From the NCBI RefSeq assembly GCF_042665255.1, contig NZ_JBHTCD010000022.1: DNA of 64,000 bases; one strand, 5' to 3'. How positions within the stretch are numbered: position 1 is the stretch's first letter; every line of letters begins with the position of its first letter. The notes beneath the pieces were generated by a model. It ran no database searches. It was not told the DNA's origin and saw nothing but the letters and a program-made list of their open reading frames with translations. This document shows positions 25,439-34,155 of the stretch, piece by piece. The stretch is from Insolitispirillum peregrinum. GTDB taxonomy: Bacteria > Pseudomonadota > Alphaproteobacteria > Rhodospirillales > Rhodospirillaceae. Position numbers and translations under genes: made by a program.

Positions 25439-27445
25439 TCAGGCATGGCAGACGCAATTCCTGCCACTGCTTTTGGCATGGTACAGGGCATGGTCGGCGC
25501 GTGCATAGAGATTGTTGCCGGTTTCGCAGGGGCTGTGCTGGGCAACGCCAAAGCTGGCGCTGATGTGCAGGGTTTCGCCGGTCTCCAGCAGGACCGGGGT
25601 GGCGATGATGCCTTGCCGTAACCGCTCGGCCAGCTCATTGGCGTCCTTGAGAGGGGTGTTCTCCAGCAGAATGGCAAACTCCTCTCCCCCAAGGCGGGCG
25701 ACCATGTCCACCGAGCGGACGGCATTCTGGAGCTGTCGGGCGATGGCACACAGCACGACATCGCCCGCCGGGTGACCCCAATGGTCGTTTACCTGCTTGA
25801 AATGATCCAGATCCAGTAAAATCAGGGTAACCGGCTGCCCGGAACGGACGCTGCAATTGATTTCGCGCTCAAGGGCCTCGGCGAAGGCGCGACGGTTGGC
25901 GGCGCTGGTCAAGGGATCGGTGGTGGCCAGCTTTTCCAGTTCCAGTCGCAATGCGTGGCGTTCTGAAATGTCGCGGGTGATGCCATGCATGCCCTGCAAG
26001 GTGCCGTTGGCGTCAAAGGTGAGGCGGGCTGAAACCTCGGTCTGGACGGTGGCGCCATACAGGGTGTGGGCTTCCAGTTCCAGCCAGACATCTTCGGTGG
26101 TGGGGGCACCGGTTTTCTGCACCGTGGTCTGGGCTTGTATCCGGGCGCGGGCGATGGCCTGTTCCGCCCGGGTGCGCGACGATGGAGGCAGGTTGCCGAA
26201 AACGGAGTGTCCGAGCAGGGCATGGGCCTGACGTCCGGTCAGTTTTTCGACCGACGGGCTGCAATAGGTATACACCAGTGAGGCATCGGCGGACCACACC
26301 ACATCAATCATCGTATCGGTCAGCAAACGCAGATGCTGTTCCCGCTCGCGGATCTGGCGGGCAAGAGAGGTGGTGCGCATCAGCAATACCACCAGCAGCA
26401 GAATGACGGCGGCGGCGGAAAGGGCGGTCCAGTTGACCCATGCCGGTAACGGAGTGTTGCGGCTGGGAGTATAGAGAAAGGCCGACAGATCGACATCCTG
26501 ATCGGCCGGAATCAGTCCCAGAGAACGATAGCTGTTCAGGATGTGCTGCCAGCGTCCGGGGTTGTTGTGCCCGATTTCGATGATCTCGGGCATGATCAGC
26601 CGGCGCAACTGCTCGGCCTCGTAGCGCAAATGATCGCGGTCCTTGATGCTGGGGTAACGGGCCTCGATCAGGTCAATGGCGGCATCCGGGTTGTCCAGCG
26701 CATCCCGCCATCCTCTCAGCGATGCCTCGATGAAGGCCTTGACCCGCTGGGGGTGCTGGCTGATCTGCTGTTCAGTGGTGAACAGGGTGTCACCATAAAA
26801 ATCGATCCCTCCGCTGCGGGGCGTGAGCAGGGTAAAGGGGATACCCAGTTTCCGCAGATCGTAAGGTTCGTCGGAAACATAGGCGGTCATGGCGGCGACC
26901 TCCCCGGACAGCAGCGGTGCCACCGTAAAGGCGTGCGGGACCCGGTTGATGCGGTTCAGGGGAATGCCTTCGTTGACCATATAGGCCCACAGCTCGGCGG
27001 CCTGCTCTTCGGCCATCAGTGTCTTGCCGACCAGAGAGTCAAGGGTATCGAGGTTGCGGCCGCTGAGGGTCAGCAGGACAAAGGGAGAATGCTGGAAAAT
27101 GGGGGCCAGCGCCACCACCGGAGCGCCTTTGGCGCGCATCAGCAGCAATTCGGATGTCCCGATGCCAAAATCTGCCGTGCCGTCAATCACCGCCTGAGCC
27201 GGATCAGAGCCAGGTGTAGCCGGGATAATTTTCACATCCAGCCCGGCACTCTGGTAATAGCCCTTGGCAACCGCCATGTAATAACCGGCAAACTGAAACT
27301 GGTGCTGCCATTTCAGCTGCAACACCACCGGTTCCAGCAAGGGAGAGGTCTGGGGAGGCACCGTCTGGGCATGCGAAGGAGAGATGATCCCCCACAGAAT
27401 GGTCAGGGCAAGGAGGAGCGGGAGCAGCAAGCGATAGCGGGTCAC
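25439..27445 (-). CDS. Diguanylate cyclase with periplasmic NMT1/SsuA-like sensor and PAS domain
   Basis: 668 residues. A signal sequence is followed by an NMT1/THI5-type substrate-binding domain (about 30-310) with LQLKWQHQFQFAGYYMAVAKG and DFGIGTSELLLMRAKGAPVV. Then come a membrane helix (about 340-360), a PAS domain, and a GGDEF domain with active-site GGEEF. An RSVD sits five residues upstream of GGEEF, the allosteric RxxD inhibition site. It should make c-di-GMP in response to a periplasmic ligand, probably a thiamine-precursor-like, sulfonate-like or other small molecule, and be product-inhibited. Monocistronic by position. Confidence 0.9.
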   Translation of the reverse strand: MTRYRLLLPLLLALTILWGIISPSHAQTVPPQTSPLLEPVVLQLKWQHQFQFAGYYMAVAKGYYQSAGLDVKIIPATPGSDPAQAVIDGTADFGIGTSELLLMRAKGAPVVALAPIFQHSPFVLLTLSGRNLDTLDSLVGKTLMAEEQAAELWAYMVNEGIPLNRINRVPHAFTVAPLLSGEVAAMTAYVSDEPYDLRKLGIPFTLLTPRSGGIDFYGDTLFTTEQQISQHPQRVKAFIEASLRGWRDALDNPDAAIDLIEARYPSIKDRDHLRYEAEQLRRLIMPEIIEIGHNNPGRWQHILNSYRSLGLIPADQDVDLSAFLYTPSRNTPLPAWVNWTALSAAAVILLLVVLLMRTTSLARQIREREQHLRLLTDTMIDVVWSADASLVYTYCSPSVEKLTGRQAHALLGHSVFGNLPPSSRTRAEQAIARARIQAQTTVQKTGAPTTEDVWLELEAHTLYGATVQTEVSARLTFDANGTLQGMHGITRDISERHALRLELEKLATTDPLTSAANRRAFAEALEREINCSVRSGQPVTLILLDLDHFKQVNDHWGHPAGDVVLCAIARQLQNAVRSVDMVARLGGEEFAILLENTPLKDANELAERLRQGIIATPVLLETGETLHISASFGVAQHSPCETGNNLYARADHALYHAKSSGRNCVCHA

Positions 27446-28257
27446 AGGGCTCTCCTTGCGCAGAGGGGGCAGGGGCGGGTGTCTTGTTCAGTGTATTAGC
27501 ATAAAAATGATTACAGGCGGAAATACTCTGTCTTCCGGTATGGGAAATCGTGTCTGAAATGATCTTTACAGCCCGCTCCCCCTAAAGTGGACTGTCGGGA
27601 ATTTTCAACAAGGCCGCTTGGAAGGGCCTGATTTCAGATCGGTATGCGCCGGATTGATCAGGCTGGGCGGGATTGAGGCGGAGGCTGGTGGGGCACGGTA
27701 CCCAGCTCTTTTGGTATGCATATGAAATACAACAATTTTATTGAAAATACGGTGTAAATGGATGGCGGTTTTTACGGGTGAAATAGTTTAGTTGCGTGAG
27801 TGGGCTCTTATAATTTGATCACTTTATTGGATGTTTCGAAGGGTTAGGAGATTTAATTTATCTAATTGATAAACAATGATTATCCATTTTAATTTCGCTG
27901 TGTGAATCGGCGTCCGAATCGCATTTTAAACGCCGTGTCATGAAATTTTAAACTCATATTGTGATCATATTTTTGAAAAATCGAGGGGAAGCCTGACTAT
28001 TTGCTGTGCGTCGATCTGCTGTTTCGTTGCTCATGTGACCGAAAATGTGGCGAAATTTTCACCACGAACGCCATGCTGCAGGTGCGAGCACGAAAAATAT
28101 GCAAGTTTGTTGTCTAATTTTTTAAACGTGTCATGATGCTTTCATTGCAGACCATCATGGAATGCATGGCTGGCCGATGAGCCGACGAGATCCAGACCCT
28201 GTGCGCCAGACAGGCAGGGCACAGAGAGTCTGATGTGAACGTGTTTGGGAGTGGCAT
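27446..28257. promoter_or_regulatory. Long AT-rich upstream region of the polyamine ABC operon
   Basis: No gene seen in 812 bases. From about 27720 the base composition is strongly AT-rich compared with the genes. It carries three related sequences: ATTTTAAACGCCGTGTCATG (27923-27942), ATTTTAAAC (27945-27953) and TTTTTTAAACGTGTCATGAT (28118-28137). The shared TTTTAAACG...GTGTCATGA pattern is a candidate operator, possibly for the PuuR-like repressor at 33199. The ribosome site before the ATG at 28258 is weak (GGGAG at 28248-28252). Confidence 0.6.
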
Positions 28258-29391
28258 ATGGCAATGGCTGACGCAGCGGCAAAGCGTGGTACCTCCGCTC
28301 AGAACGGATCAGATATTCTGGTCACCTTTAACGGCGTCCAGAAGACCTACGACGGTGAGATCCTGGTCGTTAAGGACCTTAACCTCGAGATCAAGCGCGG
28401 CGAGTTCGTGACCATGCTCGGCCCCTCGGGCTCGGGGAAGACGACTTCGCTGATGATGCTGGCCGGCTTTGAAGTGCCGACCCATGGCGAAATCCTGCTG
28501 GATGGCCGGTCGCTGCGCAACGTGCCGCCGCACCAGCGCGACATCGGGATGGTGTTCCAGAACTATGCCCTGTTCCCGCACATGACCGTGGCCGAGAACG
28601 TTGCGTTCCCGCTGTCGGTGCGTGGGGTCAGCAAGTCGGAACAGACCACCCGGGTGCGCAAGGCGCTGGACATGGTGAAGCTGGGCGCGATGGAAAACCG
28701 TCGCCCGGGGCAGATGTCCGGTGGTCAGCAGCAGCGTGTTGCCCTGGCCCGTGCGCTGGTTTTTGAACCGCAGCTGGTGCTGATGGACGAACCGCTGGGC
28801 GCGCTCGACAAGCAGTTGCGCGAGCACATGCAGCTTGAAATCAAGCACATCCACGAAAGCCTGGGCATCACCATCGTTTACGTGACCCACGATCAGGGCG
28901 AAGCCCTGACCATGTCCGACCGCATCGCGGTATTCAACGATGGCATCATTCAGCAGCTCGACAGCCCGACCGGCCTGTATGAATGCCCGCGCAACAGCTT
29001 TGTGGCGCACTTCATCGGTGAGAACAACGCCCTGCCGGGCATCGTCGAAAGCGTCAGTGGCGAGCTGTGTTCGGTGCGTCTGGCCAGCGGCGAAGTGGTG
29101 CAGGCCCGTGCGGTGAACATCGGTGGTGTCGGGTCAAAGACCAGCCTGTCGTTCCGCCCGGAAAAGGTGCATATCGAAGGCATTGGCCCCGATCATCCGA
29201 ACCGTCTGCATGGCCGCGTCAACGAAACCATTTACTACGGTGACCATGTGCGCGTGCGCATGACCGTTGCCGGGTCCGACAGCTTTACTGTCAAGATGCG
29301 CTTCCGCGCTGGCCGTGCCGTGCCGCTGCCGGGCGAAGAGCTGTTTGTTGCCTTTACGGCCGAAGACTGCCTGGCCCTCGATCCGATCTGA
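28258..29391 (+). CDS. potA: Polyamine ABC importer ATPase (PotA-like)
   Basis: 377 residues. Walker A GPSGSGKTT at 55-63, ABC signature SGGQQQR at 154-160, Walker B LVLMDEP at 173-179, H-loop VTHDQ near 212, and a C-terminal TOBE region of about 120 residues. RDIGMVFQNYALFPHMTVAENVAFPL is characteristic of the PotA/FbpC group of spermidine/putrescine importers. First gene of a four-gene operon. Neighbouring GABA and putrescine catabolic genes support polyamine transport. Confidence 0.92.
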   Translation: MAMADAAAKRGTSAQNGSDILVTFNGVQKTYDGEILVVKDLNLEIKRGEFVTMLGPSGSGKTTSLMMLAGFEVPTHGEILLDGRSLRNVPPHQRDIGMVFQNYALFPHMTVAENVAFPLSVRGVSKSEQTTRVRKALDMVKLGAMENRRPGQMSGGQQQRVALARALVFEPQLVLMDEPLGALDKQLREHMQLEIKHIHESLGITIVYVTHDQGEALTMSDRIAVFNDGIIQQLDSPTGLYECPRNSFVAHFIGENNALPGIVESVSGELCSVRLASGEVVQARAVNIGGVGSKTSLSFRPEKVHIEGIGPDHPNRLHGRVNETIYYGDHVRVRMTVAGSDSFTVKMRFRAGRAVPLPGEELFVAFTAEDCLALDPI

Positions 29392-29566
29392 GGCGCCGGT
29401 ACGGCCACGATTTTTCGCCCGGCAGGCTGAACCATCAGCCGCACTGTTCAGGGGGGCGGAAAAAATGCGGCCGGTCCGACTGGGGCAACCCGGTTTCCTC
29501 CGGCCGCCTATCACCATGCTACCATTCCATCATCCACTATCGATTGTTACAGGGAGTACATCGGGT

Positions 29567-30616
29567 ATGGACGTGAAGAAGTTGGTACTGGCGGCTGCCG
29601 CCGCTGCGATCGTCGGTTCGGTTTCCATGGCAGCGCAGGCGCGCGACCTGTCGGTCGTGTCGTGGGGCGGCGATTATCAGGCAGCCCAGAAGAAGGTGTA
29701 CTTCGAGCCGTTCACTGCGACCGGCACCCCCATGGTCGATGAATCGTGGGATGGCGGCATCGGCGTTCTGCGCGCCAAGGTCGAAGGCGGCAATGCCACC
29801 TGGGACGTGGTGCAGGTTGAATCCGATGAACTGGCGATGGGCTGCGAAGAAGGTCTGTACGAGACCCTCGACTACAGCAAGATCGGCGGCGAAAAAGCCT
29901 ACATGCCGGAATCCGTCAACAAGTGCGGCATCGGCGCGATCGTTTACAACTTCGTTCTGGGTTATGACAAGGACAAGCTGAAGGACGCTCCGAAGTCCTG
30001 GGCTGACTTCTTTGACCTGAAGAAGTATCCGGGCAAGCGCGGCCTGCGCAACGGCCCGAAGACCACCCTGGAAATCGCCCTGATTGCCGATGGCGTGGCC
30101 CCCAAGGACGTGTACAAGGTGCTGGCGACCGAAGACGGCGTGAACCGCGCGTTCAAGAAGCTCGACAGCATCCGCGACAACCTGGTGTTCTGGAAGGCTG
30201 GCGCCCAGCCGCCGCAGCTGCTCGCCTCGGGTGAAGTGGCGATGACCTCGGTCTACAATGGCCGTGTCGATGCCGCCAACATCAAGGACCACCGTAACTT
30301 TGGTATCGTGTGGGACGGCAGCCTGTTCACCATCGACAGCTGGGTGATCCTGAAGGGCACTCCGAACAAGGACGCCGCCTACAAGTTCCTCGACTTCGTG
30401 GGCAAGGCTGACAATCAGGCCAAGCTGCCGACCTACATCGCCTATGGCGTGACCAACGTTGATGCGAACGCCAAGATCGATCAGGCCCGTCTGAAGGACC
30501 TGCCGACCGCCAAGGAAAACATCGCCAACGCGGTCCAGATCAACACCGAATTCTGGCTGGAAAACGGTGACCGTCTGACCGAACGCTTCAACAAGTGGGC
30601 GGCTGCCAAGAACTAA
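29567..30616 (+). CDS. Polyamine-type periplasmic binding protein
   Basis: 349 residues, PotD/PotF-like solute-binding protein of the family 1 type. Signal peptide about 1-24 (cleavage after AAQA), then RDLSVVSWGGDYQAAQKKVYFEPF, typical of polyamine and related binders. Ends with NTEFWLENGDRLTERFNKW, like PotD relatives. GGGAG before the ATG at 29567 decides the start over the longer frame from 29267, which overlaps the potA end. It is followed by a strong hairpin that may raise its mRNA level. Confidence 0.9.
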   Translation: MDVKKLVLAAAAAAIVGSVSMAAQARDLSVVSWGGDYQAAQKKVYFEPFTATGTPMVDESWDGGIGVLRAKVEGGNATWDVVQVESDELAMGCEEGLYETLDYSKIGGEKAYMPESVNKCGIGAIVYNFVLGYDKDKLKDAPKSWADFFDLKKYPGKRGLRNGPKTTLEIALIADGVAPKDVYKVLATEDGVNRAFKKLDSIRDNLVFWKAGAQPPQLLASGEVAMTSVYNGRVDAANIKDHRNFGIVWDGSLFTIDSWVILKGTPNKDAAYKFLDFVGKADNQAKLPTYIAYGVTNVDANAKIDQARLKDLPTAKENIANAVQINTEFWLENGDRLTERFNKWAAAKN

Positions 30617-30626
30617 GGTTCTGGCC

Positions 30627-30674
30627 CCGGTTGCGGATCACTGACGATCTGGTTCTGTCGGTGATCCGCACCGG
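30627..30674 (+). promoter_or_regulatory. Large hairpin between binding protein and permease genes
   Basis: Arms of about 18 bases with one bulge: CCGGTTGCGGATCACTGAC region and GTCGGTGATCCGCACCGG. No T-run follows, so a partial terminator or 3-prime-end stabiliser is likely, as often found after periplasmic binding protein genes in ABC operons. Confidence 0.65.
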
Positions 30675-30748
30675 ACAACTCTCTTCTTACTGATAAAAAG
30701 CATGGGGCGGCCCGTGGGCTGCGTACACTACCAAAGTGGGGACTTGCG

Positions 30749-32008
30749 ATGACCGATATGGCCCTGCCTGAACGACAACAGGCATTGCTACCGGATCAAC
30801 AGGGCCTGAAGGCCAAGCTGCAACGCGCCGAGCGCATGAAGAAAGTGCGGGCGTTTGCTCTGGTGGCGCCGCTGCTGCTGTTTGTTCTGGTGACTTTCAT
30901 TGCGCCCATTGGCGACATGCTGCGCCGCTCGTTCGTTGACAACGAGCTGTCGGCCGTCTGGCCGCAGACCCAGTCTGCGATGCAGCAGTGGACCGACCGT
31001 TCGCAGGCGCCGGGCGAAGCCGTCTTCAAGGCCGTGGCCGAAGACATTCGCAAAAGCCGGGATGCCAACACCCTGGCCACCGCTGCCCGCCGTTTGAACT
31101 ATGCCATTGATAATGGTCGTTCGCTGGTGTTTGGCACCGCCCGCAAGCTGCCCGATCAGACGGAAAGCTGGAAAGAGGCGATGATTGCCATCGACGCCCG
31201 CTGGAATGATCCGGAACTGTGGCAGGCGATCAATCAGGCCAGCGGCCCGTTCACCTCGTTCTATTTGCTGCAGGCGATGGACCTGCACAAAAAGGCCAAC
31301 GGTGACATCGTGTCGGTGTCTGGCAACAATGCCATCTATATCGATATTCTGCTGCGCACCTTCACCGTCGCCTTCTCGGTGACTGTCCTGTCGGTGTTGC
31401 TGGGTTTCCCGGTGGCCTACCTGCTGGCCAACCTGCCGCCCAAGACTGCCAACCTGCTGATGATCCTGGTGCTGCTGCCGTTCTGGACCTCCCTGCTGGT
31501 CCGTACCGCCGCCTGGATCGTGCTGTTGCAGGAACAGGGGGTGGTGAACCAGTTCCTGTTGTGGCTGGGGGTGGTCGATCATCCGATCCGCATGATTTAC
31601 AACCGCGCTGGCGTCTATATCGCCATGACCCATGTGCTGCTGCCGTTCATGATCATGCCGTTGTACTCGGTGATGAAAGGCATCAAGCCCCATTACATGC
31701 GCGCTGCGGTGTCGCTGGGGGCTCGTCCGACGGTGGCCTTCCTGCGGGTGTACATGCCGATGACCCTGCCGGGGATGGGGGCTGGTGCGTTGCTGGTGTT
31801 CATTCTGGCTCTGGGCTACTACGTCACGCCGGCGCTGGTTGGGGGCGCAGCCGATCAGATGATCAGCTACTTCATCGCCTTCTACACTTCGGAAACCGTC
31901 AACTGGGGCATGGCCTCGGCGCTGGGGGCGGTCCTGCTGGTGGTGACCCTGATCCTGTACACCATCTACAACCGGCTGGTCGGTATTTCCAACATGAAGA
32001 TGGGCTAA
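30749..32008 (+). CDS. potB: Polyamine ABC importer permease (PotB-like)
   Basis: 419 residues. It has a first membrane helix (about 32-55), then an extra periplasmic segment of about 130 residues, then five helices. The cytoplasmic coupling loop is MRAAVSLGARPTVAFLRVYMPMTLPGMGAG, the EAA-like motif of binding-protein-dependent permeases. It is longer than E. coli PotB (about 275 residues) because of the periplasmic insert. This size class occurs in alphaproteobacteria (recalled). Second last gene of the operon. Confidence 0.9.
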   Translation: MTDMALPERQQALLPDQQGLKAKLQRAERMKKVRAFALVAPLLLFVLVTFIAPIGDMLRRSFVDNELSAVWPQTQSAMQQWTDRSQAPGEAVFKAVAEDIRKSRDANTLATAARRLNYAIDNGRSLVFGTARKLPDQTESWKEAMIAIDARWNDPELWQAINQASGPFTSFYLLQAMDLHKKANGDIVSVSGNNAIYIDILLRTFTVAFSVTVLSVLLGFPVAYLLANLPPKTANLLMILVLLPFWTSLLVRTAAWIVLLQEQGVVNQFLLWLGVVDHPIRMIYNRAGVYIAMTHVLLPFMIMPLYSVMKGIKPHYMRAAVSLGARPTVAFLRVYMPMTLPGMGAGALLVFILALGYYVTPALVGGAADQMISYFIAFYTSETVNWGMASALGAVLLVVTLILYTIYNRLVGISNMKMG

Positions 32009-32060
32009 GGCAGTTCCGGTTTCTGCTGGATCACAGGACACCACAGTTGAAAAACAAGAA

Positions 32061-32211
32061 TGGGGTCCGGGGCCTCAAGGCCCCGGCGAGGTTTGGAGCA
32101 GCGCTCCATGATCCTGTTTTCTGTTTGTCGTGTCCTGTGCCACCGGCTCTGGTTTAATGATTTCAGCAAATACGTCGTCGCCGATGTGCCATCGGCTCGG
32201 GATTTGCTCTA
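32061..32211. repeat. Two dispersed repeats inserted between potB and potC
   Basis: 32061-32114 is a GGGGCCTCAAGGCCCC repeat with a TTTGGAGCAGCGCTCCA palindrome. 32163-32211 is an AGCAAATACGTCGTCG / CTCGGGATTTGCT palindrome. They separate two co-directional permease genes by 216 bases, which is unusual within an ABC operon. Confidence 0.85.
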
Positions 32212-32224
32212 AGGGGACCTCGGG

Positions 32225-33049
32225 ATGAGTGCAAATCACGTTCGCACCTTCGAAGAAAAGTTCTGGCTGTTCGTGCTCTATGGCTTGTCGGGGCTGGTGT
32301 TCTTTTTCCTGATGGCGCCGATCCTGGCGATTGTGCCGCTGTCGTTCAACTCGGGGCAGTTCCTGACCTACCCGCTGCAAGGCTTTTCGTTCCGCTGGTA
32401 CGAAGAGTTCATGCATAGCGAAGCCTGGCAACGGGCGTTCAAGAACAGCTTCATCGTCGGCATTGCCGCCACCATCCTGTCCACCTCGCTGGGGACGGTG
32501 GCCTCGCTGGGGCTGACCCGCGCCGATTTCCGCGGCAAGGCGTTTGTGATGGCCGTTTTGCTGTCACCGATGATCGTGCCGGTGGTGATCACCGGGGTGG
32601 GTCTGTACTTCTTCTTTGCCCCGCTGGGGCTGAGTGCCACCTACACCGGCCTGATCCTGGCCCATACCGCGCTGGCGGCTCCGTTCGTGGTGATCACCGT
32701 CAGTGCCACCCTGCAGGGCTTTGACATGAACCTGGCGCGGGCCTCGGCCAGTCTGGGGGCCAACCCGGTGACCACCTTCTTCAAGGTGATCCTGCCGCTG
32801 ATTGCGCCGGGTGTGGCCTCTGGTGGTCTGTTCGCCTTTGCCACCAGTTTTGACGAAGTGGTGGTGGTGCTGATGATCGCCGGCCCGGAACAGCGCACGC
32901 TGCCGCGTGAAATGTTCTCTGGGATCCGTGAAAACATCAGCCCGACGATTACCGCCGTGGCGACGGTGATGATTCTGGTGTCGGTGGCTCTGCTGCTGTT
33001 GCTGGAAATGCTCCGGCGCCGGAACGAAAAGATGCGCGGTCTGCGGTAA
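32225..33049 (+). CDS. potC: Polyamine ABC importer permease (PotC-like)
   Basis: 274 residues with six membrane helices. Coupling motif ARASASLGANPVTTFFKVILPLIAPG is the EAA loop of the PotC group, and DEVVVVLMIAGPEQRTLPREMFSGIRENISPT is typical of this subfamily. GGGGACCTCGGG precedes the ATG at 32225. Last gene of the importer operon, followed by a bidirectional terminator. Confidence 0.92.
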   Translation: MSANHVRTFEEKFWLFVLYGLSGLVFFFLMAPILAIVPLSFNSGQFLTYPLQGFSFRWYEEFMHSEAWQRAFKNSFIVGIAATILSTSLGTVASLGLTRADFRGKAFVMAVLLSPMIVPVVITGVGLYFFFAPLGLSATYTGLILAHTALAAPFVVITVSATLQGFDMNLARASASLGANPVTTFFKVILPLIAPGVASGGLFAFATSFDEVVVVLMIAGPEQRTLPREMFSGIRENISPTITAVATVMILVSVALLLLLEMLRRRNEKMRGLR

Positions 33050-33145
33050 GCGGTCTGGCTGTCTGGTTGTGCGATGATCAGGGTCGTTATGCTTCTGTCC
33101 GGTAACGATCCTGGGGACCGTGCAAAGTCTAAAATTTTAAACACG

Positions 33146-33176
33146 AAAAAGGGGTGCTGCCGGGCACCCCTTTCTT
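33146..33176. terminator. Bidirectional terminator between potC and the puuR-like gene
   Basis: AAAGGGGTGC and GCACCCCTTT form a 10-base stem with A-run and T-run flanks, between two converging genes. A TCTAAAATTTTAAACACG lies just upstream (33128-33145) and resembles the candidate operator sequences of this locus. Confidence 0.85.
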
Positions 33177-33198
33177 GCATCAGGTCGGAAAAACAGGC

Positions 33199-33768
33199 TT
33201 ACAGATAGGGCGGGGTACAGGCCGAAACGATCACGCAGGGTTCCTTGGAGGTATTGCGGAAACGGTGCGGCAGGGTGCTGTCAAACAGGTACGAATCGCC
33301 GGTGTTCAAAATGTGCTTACTGTCGCCCACGGTCAGTTCGATGGTCCCCGAGATGACAATGCCGCCTTCGTTCGAGGCATGTTGCAGCATCGTCCGGCCG
33401 GTATCTGCGCCGGGCTGATAGGTTTCATAGAGGATCTGCAGGCCATATTTGCGGGAATCGCCCACCTGTAAAAACGACACGGCACCCTGATTGTTGCGCT
33501 CGATTTCATTGGTCAGCGGCAGCAGTTCATCGTGACGGAAGGTGATCTTTTCCAGGTCGGTATCTTCGGTGCTGAAGAACTCGCTGAGGGTCATCGGAAC
33601 CCCTTGCAACACGCGGCGCAGCGAGGAAACAGACGGGCTGTTGCGGTTTTGCTCAATGAGGGAAATCGTCCCGTTGGTGACGCCAGCACGGCGGGCGAGT
33701 TCCCGTTGGGACAGTCCGGCTGTTTCGCGGACCTGTCGCAGTCGGCCTCCCACGTCGAAGTCCATCAT
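33199..33768 (-). CDS. puuR: PuuR-like XRE/cupin repressor
   Basis: 189 residues. An N-terminal XRE helix-turn-helix (RQVRETAGLSQRELARRAGVTNGTISLIEQ) is joined to a C-terminal cupin (GIVISGTIELTVGD and LPHRFRNTSKEPCVIVSA). This two-domain layout and length match PuuR, the repressor of putrescine use. Divergent from gabD and convergent with the polyamine importer, so it is the likely local regulator, probably relieved by putrescine or a breakdown product. Confidence 0.9.
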   Translation of the reverse strand: MMDFDVGGRLRQVRETAGLSQRELARRAGVTNGTISLIEQNRNSPSVSSLRRVLQGVPMTLSEFFSTEDTDLEKITFRHDELLPLTNEIERNNQGAVSFLQVGDSRKYGLQILYETYQPGADTGRTMLQHASNEGGIVISGTIELTVGDSKHILNTGDSYLFDSTLPHRFRNTSKEPCVIVSACTPPYL

Positions 33769-34155
33769 TGGTGTTGTTCCTTGTTGTCAGGGTTGTTGTT
33801 GATTGTTCGGGAAACCCGTGGTGATGGCTCGGTTTTGCGAGGCACTCTCAACGCCGGGGATCGCCTGTTCCGGTCCCTGTTCGGGTGTTCAATATTTTAA
33901 TCTCCCAAACGCTTAAATCCAATCCTGCAATGTGACAAACGATGTTTTTCAGCAAGACGGCGGCGTGATGGCAGGTATATCAAACTGCTTTATCCCCCGG
34001 AGTGGGGGAGGCGCTTCGGGGCCGGAATGAGCAAAGGATGTTGTTTGATATATTAAACAGTGATAGAGTTCTTTTCAGATGCTGGCAGAGGCCAGATCAC
34101 CATCTTTCCGTCCCTGACCGGCCCATGTCCGGCTGACCAGATGAAAGGGTTTTCC
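33769..34155. promoter_or_regulatory. Divergent puuR-gabD promoter region with operator-like sites
   Basis: 387 bases without a gene. It includes an imperfect 18-base palindrome TGTTTGATATATTAAACA (34042-34059), a matching half site TATATCAAACTG (33976-33987) and AATATTTTAA (33889-33898). These resemble one another and the sites upstream of potA, and fit one repressor acting on the whole locus. Confidence 0.55.
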
